From assembly GCA_023614405.1 (NCBI GenBank), contig CM042694.1:131011711-131075710 (forward strand): a stretch of DNA of 64,000 bases, read 5' to 3'. The notes below the pieces were generated by a model that was given only the letters and a program-made list of their open reading frames with translations, did not search any database and was not told where the DNA came from. A program made the translations under genes and the position numbers. The DNA comes from Avena insularis. Its lineage: Eukaryota; Streptophyta; Magnoliopsida; Poales; Poaceae. Shown here piece by piece: positions 48,400 through 61,169 of the stretch (positions within the stretch are counted from its first letter, which is position 1; each line of letters opens with the position of its first letter).

Positions 48400-49563
48400 G
48401 TGTTCCCTATGCGAGCAATACCAGCTTGGGCACTGCCTATATTTCAATTCCTGAAAGATGGAACGTTACCCACTGAGGAGGTGCTATCCAGGCAAACTCA
48501 GAGGAGAGCAAAGGCATACACAATCATCAATTCCGAGCTATACAAAAGGAGTGTGACCAATGTCCTCCAGCGATGCGTTGACCCGGAAGAAGGGCTTGAC
48601 ATCCTCCGAGATATACATCAAGGGGAGTGCGGGCATCATGCCTCGTCCCGAGTCTTGGTGGCAAAAGCTTTCCGGCATGGATTCTACTGGCCAAGTGCCT
48701 TAGAACAAGCAGACGATCTGGTGAGAAAATGCAATGGTTGTCAGAGGTATGCTACCAAGACACATATGCCTATGTCGGAACTCAAGACCATACCAATCAC
48801 ATGGCCATTTGACGTATGGTGTTTGGATATGGTTGGCCCGTTCAAACCAGCAAGGGGGAATATGACTCACATTTTGGTCATGGTGGATAAGTTTAAAAAA
48901 TGGATCGAAGTGAAGCCAATAAGAAAGTGTGATGGAGCTACGGCCGTGACATTTCTCAAAGACATCATCTTGAGATACGGTTATCCTCAAAGTATCATAA
49001 CTGATAATGGCACAAATTTTGCTGAAGGAGCATTTGCGCGATTCTGCGGGAATAAGAAGATCCGGCTAGACGTTGCCTCGGTAGCTCATCCCGCATCGAA
49101 CGGACAAGTGGAAAGATCCAACAGATTAGTACTGACCGGGATAAAACTCCGGCTCATTGAGCCGCTACAAAGATCAGCGGGGTGCTAGATAGAAGAACTA
49201 CCAGTGGTACTGTGGAGTTTAAGAACAACTCCGAATCAATCAACAGGCTATACGCCATTTTTTCTGGTATATGGGGCAGAAGCTGTATTACCAGCCGACA
49301 TAGAGCATGACTCGCCTAGGGTCACCCAATACATAGAAGCCGAAGTGCAAGAAGCCCGGCAAAATGATATTGATCTGCTGGAAGAAGCGAGAGAATTGGC
49401 ATTGTCCAGATCTGCCATATATCAGCAAAATCTCCAACGCTATCATAGCCGGAAAGTAAGCCCCCGAGTTTTCCGGGAAGGCGATCTGGTGCTCTGGTTG
49501 GTACAACGTACTGCTGGCATGCATAAGTTGTCCCCCCCCCATGGGAAGGGCCATTCATTGTGA
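48400..49563 (+). pseudogene. Integrase of element E
   Basis: The zinc-binding HHCC region (GHHASSRVLVAKAFRHGFYW, CNGCQRYATK) is followed by the catalytic core. It shows WCLDMVGPF (first D), ITDNGTNF (second D) and NGQVERSN (E). The frame is interrupted by TAG at 49186-49188 and continues to 49563 with WSLRTTPNQSTGYTPF, LVYGAEAVLP and an end rich in charged residues. Integrase would insert the cDNA. One premature stop makes the copy inactive. Confidence 0.9.
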
Positions 49564-50310
49564 TCAAAGCATTTGCACAATGATTCTTATTATCTTATCG
49601 ATGCAAAGCCACAGGAAAAGAACAAGGTGGACAGGTCCGGCGAGGAATCTAAGCGTCCATGGAATGTAGCTCTACTTTGTCCTTTCTACACTTAGCAGAG
49701 AAGTGTATGTATCCGAGTCTTCTCATATGTCAGTATGTATGCCGGGAATGAGCCTATCAATGAAATGTGGGCACCTCGAGCAGTAACTCGGGGACTGCCT
49801 TAATAATATTTGTTGTCTTTTATTATTCATACGTCAGCTGGAGTAAGTTGTTCTGCTTAACTCGGATTAGTAGTGTGTGAGCACCAAAAACCCAACTCTT
49901 CGGCTTGCTGCTGTCCAACAAGAATTGGCTTCATGGCAAGCAAGAGAACAAGTTTGGAATTGCGTAGCACATGAAAAACGACTAAGGAAAAGAACTTAAT
50001 CGAGCCAACATTGGTTTTTTGGACTAACCTTGTGTTTAGTTTCAAATTGTTATGCTGAATTATTTTGAGCTAAACCTAAAAGTTTCCAAGTATTGTTAAG
50101 ACAATTTTTGAAGCTCGGATTCGTGAGTCGTAAAACCGAATCAAGGTAGACACGAACCGAGCCAGAAGATTGGATGAACAAGAAAATGAAACTCGGGGAC
50201 TACGCCCAAGTTAATCCAGCATAAAAACTTCGTAGCAAAATATCACATGTGTACTGGATACAATTCCACCCGGCATACCGGGGATCTGATAAACTTTAAA
50301 GTTTTTTCAC
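49564..50310. other. Spacer between integrase and antisense gene of element E
   Basis: Noncoding. It contains scattered copies of the phrase CTCGGGGACT (about 49789 and 50192), which also recurs near 52521. No terminator or poly(A) signal was identified for either strand. Confidence 0.45.
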
Positions 50311-51752
50311 TTAAGGAGCAGCAGGAGGAGGAAGTTCGGCATCATCTTCGCTGTCTTCAATGTCAGAGGCATCGCCCTCCTCGTCCTCATCCGATCCATC
50401 TTCAACGTTTTTAGCGTTTTCGTCACCGGCGGCTTCCAGGAAGCTCGGTCCCTCAGTCCATTCATGAATGGGAGCATATTCGATGAAGCTATGGGTGCAA
50501 GCCGTGCGCCGAGCTACCCACTCCGGGTCACTGGTCCATTTGGATCCGGTGCGCATGCGCGCTAAGAGGTTGAGGTCGATCTTCTCGTACCACGTAAGTA
50601 CGTAGTGGAGAACGGTCTCAGCTGCGGCACGTCCAGCGGACTCCCTCCAAAGGTCGAGATGTGTCTCTATTTCCATCAACTTTTCAGCAAGAACTGCGGT
50701 CCCCTCCGGAGTTTCTTCTGTGGGCCAAAACGTGTTGAAGATTCGGACTGCAACATCAAGGAGATCCTTGCCATAGTTCTTGATGATTTCCAAGCGAGAT
50801 GACAGGCTGACCAACAAGTCCTCCATGTCATAGGGAATCTCTTCACCATCAGGAGCAACGGGAGTACCCCTCTCTCGGCGGAAATTAGCAACAGCGGTGC
50901 TCGCAATGGCAGTGCCCTCTGGAAATTTGCCTAAAAACGATACAAGAGAAGCAGGTAATGAAAAGACATGTGAAGTAACCCAGAGAAATATGCCGGATAA
51001 GGGAAAGGAACTTACGTAAAATATGGCTGTGGATCCGGGTCAATTCCCTGGTACAGTCATCACGTCTTTTGCGGAGTTGCACAAGTTCAGTATTCGCCGA
51101 CTCAAGCTTGACGTCGGCCTCCTGGAGAAGTTCTCGGTCCTTGGCAATTTGGAGATTCAGGCGCTCACGCTCTTCAGTATAGTCCTAGCCAGCCTTTTCA
51201 AGCTCGGATTGGTGCTGTGCTTTCAGCTTCTTCATTTCTGCCTTTAGCTTGGCAATCTCATCATCCTTGGTTCGGAGGAGCGCAAGCTCATCGTCTTTCT
51301 TCTTGAGCTCGGCCTGATGTTGCCCTGCTTGTTCGAGAAAATGCAGCATCATGTCAGGCACGGGCACACTATCTTCCAGCGATACTAAAATAGTTTGTTA
51401 ACCCGGCAAAGCTGAGGTATGAATGTTTGCCGAGCCAAGGAGAAAAGGAGATAGAAAGCAGAGCAAGGTCGCGCGAAAGTAACTTACCCTTGATCTACTC
51501 AAGCTTCTTCCTCCTTATGGTATTCTCAGCTTCCACCCCAGCTGCAAAAACCGAATGATGGGTTAGTTTAGCAGAAAAAGATGAAGGAAAACAAAAAAAT
51601 GTGAAGAAGAGAACTTACCCCTTTTCTCGTGCTCAGCGAGATGTGCATTATGCTTTGCGAGCAGCATTTTGTGAGTGTCGAGGAGACGCTGAAACTCAGC
51701 GCTCCTGCGGTTGGTGGTCACCTGAAAAGAGTACAAAAATATAACTTAAGTC

Positions 51753-52456
51753 TTGTGCATATTCGAAGTGTACAAGATCTGGGCCAAGTGGAACTTAACC
51801 CGGCTCTAGGTGTGTGCATATTCGAAGTGTACAAGATCTGGGCCAAGTGGAACTTAACCCGGCTCTAGGTGTGTGCATATTCTAAGTGTACAAGATCCAG
51901 GCCATGTGGAACTTAACCCGGCTCTAGGTGTGTGCATATTCGAAGTGTACAAGATCCGGGCCAAGTGGAACTTAACCCGGCTCTAGGTGTGTGCATATTC
52001 GAAGTGTACAAGATCCGGGCCAAGTGGAACTTAACCCGGCTCTAGGTGTGTGCATATTCGAAGTGTACAAGATCCGCCAAGTGGAACTTAACCCGCTCTA
52101 GGTGTGTGCATATTCAAGTGTATAAGATCCGGCCAAGTGGAACTTAACCCAGCTCTAGGTGTGTGCATATTCGAGTGTACAAGATCCGCCAAGTGGAACT
52201 CAAGCGCTCTAGGTGTGTGCATATTCGTGTATAATATCCGGGCCAAGTGGAACTTAACCCGGCTCTAGGTGTGTGCATATTCGAGTGTACAAGATCCGCC
52301 AAGTGGAACTTAACCCTCTAGGTGTGTATATTCGAAGTGTACAAGATCCGGGCCAAGTGGAACTTAACCCGGCTCTAGGTGTGTGCATATTCGAAGTGTA
52401 CAAGATCCGGGCCAAGTGGAACTTAACCCGGCTCTAGGTGTGTGCATATTTGAAGT
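51753..52456. repeat. 59-bp tandem repeat in an intron of the antisense gene
   Basis: About 12 copies of a 59-bp unit beginning GTGTGTGCATATTCGAAG, continuing TGTACAAGATCCGGGCCAAG and ending TGGAACTTAACCCGGCTCTAG. First copies are 59 bp apart. Middle copies have small deletions around CCGGGCC and the CGG after AACC. The array lies between the exons at 51619-51721 and 52587. Tandem arrays in the 3' region are known in Tat-lineage elements. Confidence 0.92.
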
Positions 52457-54500
52457 TATTAAAGAGCTACGTTAGTTTTCTAAGGAGCATCCGGCCGAGT
52501 AACAAGTTACTCCCCCGGAGGCTCGGGGACTAATGGTTATATCACTAATATATACAGCATGCTAAGGAAAAGGTGAAGTCACGTACCTCCATTATCCGAC
52601 CCGTAAGGTTAATCGCCTTAGCGGCTTTGTTCATTTGAGCAGAAAACTCGGTGGGACCGAACTTCTCCGGGAGATCGTCGTCGTGGACGAACTCCGCCTT
52701 GTTCCAGTTGTTCATGAACTCGATCAAGGTCGGAGGATATCGCTCGCCACTGAGCATGTGGGGCGCCACCAAACCCTTCGCATGCGCCTCCCTCTCGACT
52801 AGGGCAAGGGCCGGGCTGGTGTGCAAAACAAGTTGTTGCGCATCAGCTGGCTCGGCAGGGGTGTCCTTCGGTGCTGGAGGCTTCTTGGAAAGCATGGATG
52901 CGAGTGTGTGATGTCCAGCCTCGACGGACGATGCCCTGGTGGCGTCAGGGACCTTTTTGCCCTTGGGCTGCTGAGAGGAGGAAGTGGTTGCAGCAGATTT
53001 ACCCTTGGGAGCTGCCTGGGTACTTTCTCGCCGAGACTGAGATGACTCGGACGAGGCGGAGGGGCTTGGTGTTGCTGATGTTGCTCTTGCTGCTGGAGTT
53101 GGTGCTGGTGCTGGTGCTGAAGTTGGTGCTGGTGCTGGTGTTGTTTTCTTCTTCGGAGGGGGTGCTGAAGTAGACTCGGTGGTAGTTAGTTGCGGCGGAG
53201 CCGAAGTGGTGGTTGCCACTGCCTCGGCTGGGCCAGTCTCCCCCGCTCCAAGGTTCCCCCTCTTGACGAGGTGGAGTGTAACCCGGAGCAGCCACTGAAC
53301 CCTCCGGAATTGGGCTTAGAGGCCGTGAATCGTCGCCACAAGGGGGAGAAGGGCTGAGTCGGAGCGGCAAAGCGATGCTAGATCCACTCTGGGGGACGTC
53401 CACCGTGGCCCCGCCGAATCAAATAATGTTGGATAAGAAACTATAACAATGCAAGAACAAGTAAATGGCAGACGGAAAAGGAGACTTACGCATCTGAGGT
53501 CAGGGGCTCCTTGGGCTTCCAAGCCCTTCATGCTGGGGCCTTGGTCGCGGGCTTGGAGGCAGTCTTGTCTCCAGACTTCTTTCGCCTTTTGGCTGGCTGA
53601 GAAGGTCCAGAGGATGAAGTGGATGCGGCTTCCCTTTTCTTTTTTGGCGCAACCGGAACAGGATCACCCACGGCAAGGAGAGGGTCCTCATGGATCTGCC
53701 CACCGGGGTTAGTTGATGCTGGAAAAGCATAAGAAAGGGGGACAGCGTCAAATGCTTCCATCACCTCAACATCCAAGTCATCTTCATCGTCGGGCCAATC
53801 TCTAATGGAAGAGAGTTTACCGGTGGGTCGCTTGGTCGCGTCGGCCATTGGGATGAACATATCCTGATCCGGTTCTTCGTCATCCGAGGTCTCCCGGTCA
53901 GGCGCACATTTGAGGGTGGGATCGGTGCCATCCTCGATAGTTTGCTGAAGGAATTGCTAAAGGAAATAAAAGACGACAGAGTTAAAGATACAGCAGCGAC
54001 CGACATAAGATCTGATTCAGAGAAAGTTTGCGGCACGGATCTTACCACGGGAGGAAGCCTATCCCTGCAATAGTTCTCAATTCCCCACGTCCACTCAGAG
54101 GAGAAGTCCTTGTGGGTGGTGAAGAGGGCCTTGACCCGGCGATAGATTTCTGTGTTGCTCAACTCCAAAGACGAGGTCCGGTTGGGGTCGCGGCCCCAGC
54201 TCATATGGCACACTTTGTGAGTGCGTTTCTGGAGGGGGGAGATCTGGTTGCGGACGAATGTGATCATGGCGTCCTTGTTGCGCAACCCGAGCTCCTTCAT
54301 CTCCGTGAACCTTTTGTTGACCTGGTTGGCCAAGACTGTGGGCTTCTTGGGGACAACGTCCCACAACTCCGGGTTGGGAGGACCCGGAGCATAGGGGCGA
54401 AGCCGGATCAGGTCTTTGGTGCCTTCATTCCGAACATAAAATAAAGTCCGGGCCCATCCCTTACAGGAGTCTAGCCCGGTAACCCGGGGAAAGATGGATA

Positions 54501-56154
54501 TGTTGGGTCCGCAGCATAGAAAACAAAAAATTTCCTACGGTGTGAAATACACGCCAAGATCTATCTACTAGGTACAAAGCAACGGGTGGACATACATCCA
54601 ACGCAAACTTACCCTCGTAGACAACGAGCTTTGTTAACGAGTAGGAACTCGTGGTTGATGTAGTCGTACACTTGCCGATCTCAAGATCGTGAGGAAGTTC
54701 GAGCGCCGCAACTCAGCAGCGCATCCGCACTCGCACACACGTTCAAGCCACCGGACAACCTCCACCTCCTCGCTCTAGCGATCCAGTGGAAGTAGCAACT
54801 CCTTCCAGACAAAATGCCACCGGGAACATGTATCTCGCTAATCCGAGACCATGGGGGAATAATTCTAGAGGGGGAGAGAGATCCTTCACAAGGAGGTGTG
54901 AGGATGAAGGAGGGAATGGGTGGCCTTTTATAGGAGGAGGTGCCCTCTCTCCATGGTCAAGACATGGGAGGGGGTGACCCCTCACCTCCCCCATTCATGT
55001 GGTGGTAACCCCTCCACATTAAAATGCATCTTCACATTCCCTTTTAAAGTCTGCACTTTAAATGCATTAAATTTCTCCAAATTTAATGCTCTCTCATTTA
55101 ATAAAACTCTTTTTATTAAATTTATTCAGAATTTTCTTAATTACTTTAATTAAAAAACATTCACATATAGCCCCTTGCAAAATTTCAATATCACATGCAG
55201 AACCACCTTCTGCAATTTCACCCGAAACAATTTCCGGTTTCTATTGAAACAATTCCTACGCTTTGCAATTCTTTTGTCTGAAACATATGTGCTCCAAAAT
55301 GGTGTCCGGTAACTCTTAAGTGTGCCACCCTACGGTTCGCGAATAATGCAGACATGATCGAGACCCTTCTCTGATCAATAATCACCAGCGGGACCTAGAG
55401 ATCCGTACTGACTCCTACACATTCAACAATGACTTCTGTGATCGTGAGAACCTTTAACGCTTGTAACCAAATCCCTTTGTCTCTTGATATATTACATGTC
55501 CGAGATTCGATCATCAGTATCTCCATACCTAGTTTGATCTCATTACCGACATGCACTCTTTTCTCGTTCCCGTGATATAACATTCTAGTGATCACATCAC
55601 TTGCTTGCAAGCTATCCTAATGTGATATCACCGAGAGGGCCCAGAGTACATCTATCCGTCATCTGGATTGACAAATTCCACTCTTGATCCATGAGCCTCA
55701 ACATAACACCTTCGTAGTACTGAACCCATCTTTATAGTCACCATGTTACGGTGTGACGTTTGATGTTATCAAGGTACTCTTTCGGTGTCAGCAATTAACA
55801 TGATCTCATGGTCTAAGGATAAAGATTACTTCATATCATGTTATAGCAATATAAACATAATGACTTGATCGTAATTCTATACTTCGGATGAATGTTCATC
55901 ACATCATTCCACCAATGGTGTGACCTTGTTATTAACAACATCCAATGTCCATGATCAGGAAACCTTGATCATCTTGTTAATCAACAAGCTAGTCTATAAG
56001 AGAGGCATGACTAGGAACCCTTTTTGTTTATTAAACACACATGTATTGATGTTTCCGAATCAATACAATTCTAGCATGTAAAATAAACATCTATCATGTA
56101 TAAGGAATATATAATAACAACTTTATTATTGCCTCTCAGGGCATATTTCCTTCA
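54501..56154 (-). repeat. 3' LTR of Copia element D
   Basis: 1654 bp, partner of 61170-62822. Plus-strand ends are TGTTGGGTCC...TTTCCTTCA. The polypurine tract (minus strand GTGCAAGTGGGAGAC, 56155-56169) follows on the right. Confidence 0.94.
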
Positions 56155-56169
56155 GTCTCCCACTTGCAC

Positions 56170-56755
56170 TAGAGACAATAATCTAGTTCACATAGTGATA
56201 AATCTAACACCCATGGAGTTCTGGTGTTGATCATGTTTTACCCTAGGGAGAACTTTAGTCAACGGATCTGCTACATTTAGGTCCCTGTGTACTTTACAAA
56301 TCTTTATATCTCCATCCTTGACATGCTCATGGATGGAGTGAAACCGCGCTAATATCTTTGAAATTTGTGAGACCTCGGTTCCTTTATGTTGGCTATTATG
56401 GCTCCATTGTTGTCACAATAGATCACCATCGGGTCCAACACCGGGAACCACACCTAGTTCAGAATGAACTCTTTCATCCAAATCGCTTCTCCGCTTCGCT
56501 CAAGCAAAGAACATATTCCGCCTCCGTCGTTGATCCAGCCACCACAGGTTGTTTGGAACTCCTCCAACTAACTACTACTCCATTCAAGAGAAATACGTAT
56601 CCGAATTGAGACTTAGAGTCATCCGGATCGGTGTCAAAGCTAGCATCGACATAACACTTAGCGACTAGCTCTTCTTCACCTCCGTATATAAGAAACATAT
56701 CCTTAGTTCTTCTCAAGTACTTGAGGATGTTCTTTACCGCTATCCAAAGGTTCAA
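56170..56755 (-). pseudogene. RNase H of Copia element D
   Basis: The frame from 56755 to 56474 carries CYVDASFDTDPDDSKSQFGY, the SWRSSKQPVVAGSTTEAEY motif and surrounding Copia RNase H residues. A frameshift near 56480 breaks it before the final DPLTK region, which is still recognisable toward 56200. Confidence 0.85.
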
Positions 56756-57780
56756 CCTGGATCAGATTGGTACCTACTAGTCAAACTAATAGCATGTGCC
56801 ACATCCGTCGTGTACATAGCATGGCATACATAATAGAGCCTATGGCGAGGCATAGGGATCTTATCCATCATCTCTCTTTCTTTCGCCAGAGGACTTTGAG
56901 TCTTACTCAATGTCTTGCCTTGCAACATAGGTAAGAACCCCTTCTTACTTTCGTCCATATTAAACTTCTTTAATATCTTATCAAGGTATGTACTCTGCAA
57001 TAGCCCAATTAGGCGCCTTGATCTATCTCTATAGATTTTAATGCCTAATATATATGACGTTTCACCAAGGTCTTTCATTGAAAATTTGCTGTTTAGATAA
57101 CTTTTAACACAGTTTAAAAGATCTATATCATTTCCAATCAATAATATGTCATCCACATATAATATCAGAAATGCCACATTGCTCCCACTCACTTTCTTGT
57201 AAATACAAGCCTCTCCATAAGTTTGGACAAATCCAAACTCTTTGATCACCTCATCAAAGCGGAGATTCCAACTCCGGGATGCTTGCTTCAGTCCATACAT
57301 GGATCGCTGAAGTTTGCACACCTTATCAGCATCCTTAGGATTGACAAAACCCTTAGGTTGTATCATATACAACTCTTCTTCAATATTACCATTGAGGAAC
57401 GCAGTTTTGACATCCATCTACCATATTTCATAATCGAAATATGCAGCAATTGCTAACATAATCCTAACCGACTTAAGCATCGCTACGGGAGAGAATGTCT
57501 CATCGTAGTCAACTCCTTGAATTTGTCGAAACCCCTTTGCGACAAGTCGAGCCTTATAGATGGTCATATTACCATCAGCATCAGTTTTTCTTTTGAAAAT
57601 CCATTTATTCTCAACGGCCTTTCAGCCGTGAGGTAAGTCCACCAAGTTCCAAACTTGGTTCTCGTACATGGATTCCATCTCGGATTTCATGGCTTCTAGC
57701 CATTTGTTGGAATCCGGGCTCATCATCGCTTCTTCATACGTCGCAGGGTCATCCATTTCATCAACCATGAAATTCACAAT
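56752..57780 (-). pseudogene. Reverse transcriptase of Copia element D
   Basis: The 57417-56752 frame is intact for 221 codons, starting in DVKTAFLNGNIEEELYM. It has YGLKQASRSWNLRFD and an unmutated catalytic box (LYVDDILLIGND), then FSMKDLGETSYILGIKI. Upstream to about 57780 the fingers domain is present, but two stops (around 57626 and 57420) interrupt it. Confidence 0.9.
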
Positions 57781-57792
57781 AGGATTGCCAGT

Positions 57793-59064
57793 TCAGAGTC
57801 TGACGTGTCCCGCTTGACTGCGAGGTACGGTAGTGTCCTCTTCGAGTTTCATGATCATTATCATTATCTCTCTCTTCATCGTGAAGTCAACTCCAAACAA
57901 CTTCCCGGTCGCGCCACTCGCCATTCCATGAAGAGAAGGTTCAATAACCTCTTTGAGTTCTACCTTCCGACTACTCACACCTTTCGCGAGAAACTCCTCA
58001 AGAAAGGATCCATTCTTGGCAACAAAAACCTTGCCCTCGGATCTGTGATAGAAGGTATACCCAATTGTTTCCTGAGGGTATCCTATGAAGACGCATTTTT
58101 CCGCTTTGGGTTCGAGTTTATCTGGTTGAAGTTTCTTCACATAAACATCGCATCCCCAAACCTTAAGAAATGACAGCTTAGGTTTGTTTCCAAACCATAA
58201 TTCATACGGTGTCATTTCAACGGATTTAGATGGTGTCCGATTTAAAGTGAATGCAGCTGTTTCCAGTGCATAACCCCAAAATGACAGAGGTAAGTCAGTC
58301 AGAGACATCATAGATCGAACCATATCCAATAAGGTACGATTACGATGTTCCGACACACCATTATGTTGTGGTGTTCCGGCAGGCGTGAGTTGTGAAACTA
58401 TTCCACACTCTTTCATGTGTGTGCTAAACTCGTAACTTAGATACTCTCCTCCACGGTCAGACCGTAGAAATTTGATCTTTCTATTACGATGATATTCCAC
58501 TTCATTCTTAAATTCCTTGAACTTTTCAAAAGTTTCAGACTTGTGTTTCATCAAATAGATATACCCGTATCTACTCAAATCATCCGTGAAAGTAACAAAA
58601 TAACGATATCCACCTCGCGCCGACACACTCATTGGTCCACACACATCAGTATGTATGATTTCCAATAGATCTATCGCCCGTTCCATTGAACCGGAAAACG
58701 GCATTCTAGTCATCTTGCCCATAAGGCATGGCTCACATGTATCAAATGATTCAAAATCAAGTGATTCCAAAAGTCCATCAGAATGGAGTTTCTTCATGCG
58801 TTTAACGCCAATATGACCTAGACGGCAGTGCCACATATATTTAGACATATCATCATCAAGTTTAATCTTTTTAGCATTAACATTATGAATGTGCGTAATA
58901 TTACTATCGAGATCCAACAGAAATAAACCATTCAACATAGGTGCATGACCATAAAAGATATCATTCTTATAAATCGAACAACCATTGTTTTCAGATTTAA
59001 AGGAATGACCACTTTGCATCAAACACGATCCAGATACAATGTTCATGCTCAGTGCAGGCACCAA
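57793..59064 (-). CDS. Integrase region of Copia element D
   Basis: A 423-codon open frame, the longest in the window. The HHCC finger (WHCRLGHIGVKRMKKLHSDG, CEPCLMGKMTR) has all four ligands. The catalytic residues are HTDVCGP, RSDRGGEY and an E within HNGVSEHRNRT. The following SFWGYALETAAFTLNRTPSK and KVWGCDVYVKKLQPDKLEPK segments complete the Copia integrase. It is out of frame with gag-protease upstream, so it would not be made as part of a polyprotein. Confidence 0.88.
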   Translation of the reverse strand: MVPALSMNIVSGSCLMQSGHSFKSENNGCSIYKNDIFYGHAPMLNGLFLLDLDSNITHIHNVNAKKIKLDDDMSKYMWHCRLGHIGVKRMKKLHSDGLLESLDFESFDTCEPCLMGKMTRMPFSGSMERAIDLLEIIHTDVCGPMSVSARGGYRYFVTFTDDLSRYGYIYLMKHKSETFEKFKEFKNEVEYHRNRKIKFLRSDRGGEYLSYEFSTHMKECGIVSQLTPAGTPQHNGVSEHRNRTLLDMVRSMMSLTDLPLSFWGYALETAAFTLNRTPSKSVEMTPYELWFGNKPKLSFLKVWGCDVYVKKLQPDKLEPKAEKCVFIGYPQETIGYTFYHRSEGKVFVAKNGSFLEEFLAKGVSSRKVELKEVIEPSLHGMASGATGKLFGVDFTMKREIMIMIMKLEEDTTVPRSQAGHVRL

Positions 59065-59180
59065 ATAACAATTATTTAGGTTTATAACTAATCGATGGCA
59101 ATGGAGAGGTAAGGCCCGACGGCGATCACATTAACTCTTGATCCATTGCCGACCCGCATCCTGACCTCATCCCTTGCTAG

Positions 59181-60107
59181 TTATCGCTTGTTCCGTAGCC
59201 CCTGAACCGAGTTACATATATTAGCAACCGATCCGATATCAAATACCCAGGTGCTACTGCGAGTACTAGTCAAGTACACATCAATAACATGTATATCACA
59301 TATACCTTTGTTTGCCTTGCTGGACTTCTTGTCCGCCAAATACTTGGGGCGCTTATGCCCAATGGCCATTCCCTTGCAATAGTAGCACTTGTCGACTTAG
59401 GGCCAGCTGGGTTTCTTTTCAGCGTGGCAAATGACTTTCCACCCTTCTTTCCCTTGTGCTTGCCTTTCTTGTCCTTCTTGAAACCGGTGGTCCTATTGAT
59501 CATCAACACTTGATGTTCTTTCCTAATCTCCACTTCGCAGTCTTAAGCATTAATGTAAGCTCGAAGAGACTTCTTCATGCCCTGAATATTATAGTTCATC
59601 ACGAAGCTCTTGTAGCTAGGTGGCAGAGATTGGAGAACACGATGTATGCCTAAGTCAATGGGAAACGTTATTCCCAAGGACACAAGCTTATCGGCGTACC
59701 CAGACATTTTGAGTACGTGCTCACTAACGGAGCTATTTTCCTCCATCATGCAGCTAAAGAACTTTTCAGAGCATTATAACTCTCACGGTAGCATGGGTAT
59801 CGAAAATCATTTTCAATTCTCCCATGGTATCAAAGGCATTGCCATTTTCAAACGCTTTCAAGTTCGCTCTAGCCCATACAAGATGCCGCAATGAACTAAG
59901 TTGTGGTCCTCCGACGAGTCACATAGACATTCTTTTCCTCACAAGGCATCAGAGCTGGTAGGCCTAGCGGCGCATCTAGCACATATTGCTTTGTGCAAAA
60001 AGGAGGAGAATCCTCAAATTCATAGCCCAGTTGGTGAAGTTGCTACCATTCGTAGCAAGTTTCTCTTTCTCCATGAACACATTGAAATTAAAAGCAGGTG
60101 GTGCCAT
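59181..60107 (-). pseudogene. gag and protease of Copia element D
   Basis: The gag start is ATG 60107 on the minus strand (MAPPAFNF...). Later blocks carry HVLKMSGYADKLVSLGI and LGIHRVLQSLPPSYKSFVMN (59749-59543). A Lys-rich linker (KKDKKGKHKGKKGGKS) follows, then a degraded zinc knuckle and the protease site (STWVFDIGSVANIC; DIG replaces DTG) near 59280. Several frameshifts and stops, and a probable deletion, break it. Confidence 0.82.
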
Positions 60108-61156
60108 CTACAACAGAATTTGTAAAGTTTATTTAGACTAAGTTTATGATATATTGAGTTCAACTAATCCAAATTACTAATGAACTCCCACTCAAAAATG
60201 ACATCCCTCGTGTCCTTTTGGTGATTACATGAACCAAATCCACTACACCAAGTCCGATCATCACGTGAGTTGATATAGCTTCAAAGGCGAGCATCTATAT
60301 GGGCATCATATCAACCATATGACTCATGCTTAACCTTTCGGTCTGTGTTCCGAGGCCATGTCTGTACATGCTAGGCTCGCCAAGTAAGAACCTTAGTATT
60401 CGCATGTGTAAAACTGTCTTACATCCGTTCCTATGAAAGCGTAGATTCGAGTACACCCGATCATCATGTGATGTCTCGAAACACGATCCATAGAACGGTG
60501 CATACTCAAGGAAGAACACATTTTTATCTTGATATCTAAATGAGGGATCATCTTATAATGCTACCAAACGCGTCAAACTAGCAGTATAAGATGCTAACAT
60601 CTAATATGTAAAGTGAGATGATATGGTCCATGCATTTGATCTCTATCACTTGCATCGTGGTATGATCTCTATCATTCCTTTGTGTGTAAGGCCAAGGTCT
60701 ATGGAACTTACAAGTTGACTGTTTTGTAAGAGTATCTACCATACATCTACTTACAATAATACCATATCAATACACTAGCCCAGCAACGATCTAAACTAGA
60801 TGCCTCTAATTTATCAATTGCAAGTTTTACGTGGCTTAGGGCTTTCGGAGATAGAACCGTTCTCACCTACGAACATGAACCACAACAAGGATAACTAAGT
60901 TATTAGCAACTCGTTGTAAATCAGATATTGACTATAGTAGGAGAGACAGACACCCGCCAGCCACTTATGCAAAACAAGTTGCATGTCAGTCGTGGAACCG
61001 GTCTCATGTACGATGACATGTAAGGTTGGTACGGGTCGCTTCATCCCACTATGCCACCAATATCCAAAATACATAGAAGATGCAATAACATGATCATCAT
61101 CGCCCACATATCAACATATGTGTACTAACCGTGCTAAGCACCTACGCATAGATCAG

Positions 61157-61168
61157 GCTCTAATACCA
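61157..61168 (-). other. Primer binding site of Copia element D
   Basis: The minus strand reads TGGTATTAGAGC one base inside the 5' LTR. It differs by one base from the initiator-Met site of element C. The stretch 60108-61156 is noncoding leader. Confidence 0.82.
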
Positions 61169-61169
61169 C

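Noticed and set aside
52999..53403. Independent 134-codon minus-strand gene
   Set aside because: It overlaps the Pro/Ala/Ser-rich exon of the antisense gene in another frame. The two are better explained as one exon with a frameshift near 53250.
54028..54444. 138-codon plus-strand ORF
   Set aside because: Antisense shadow of the antisense-gene exon, which has matching splice sites and a recognised domain neighbour on the minus strand.
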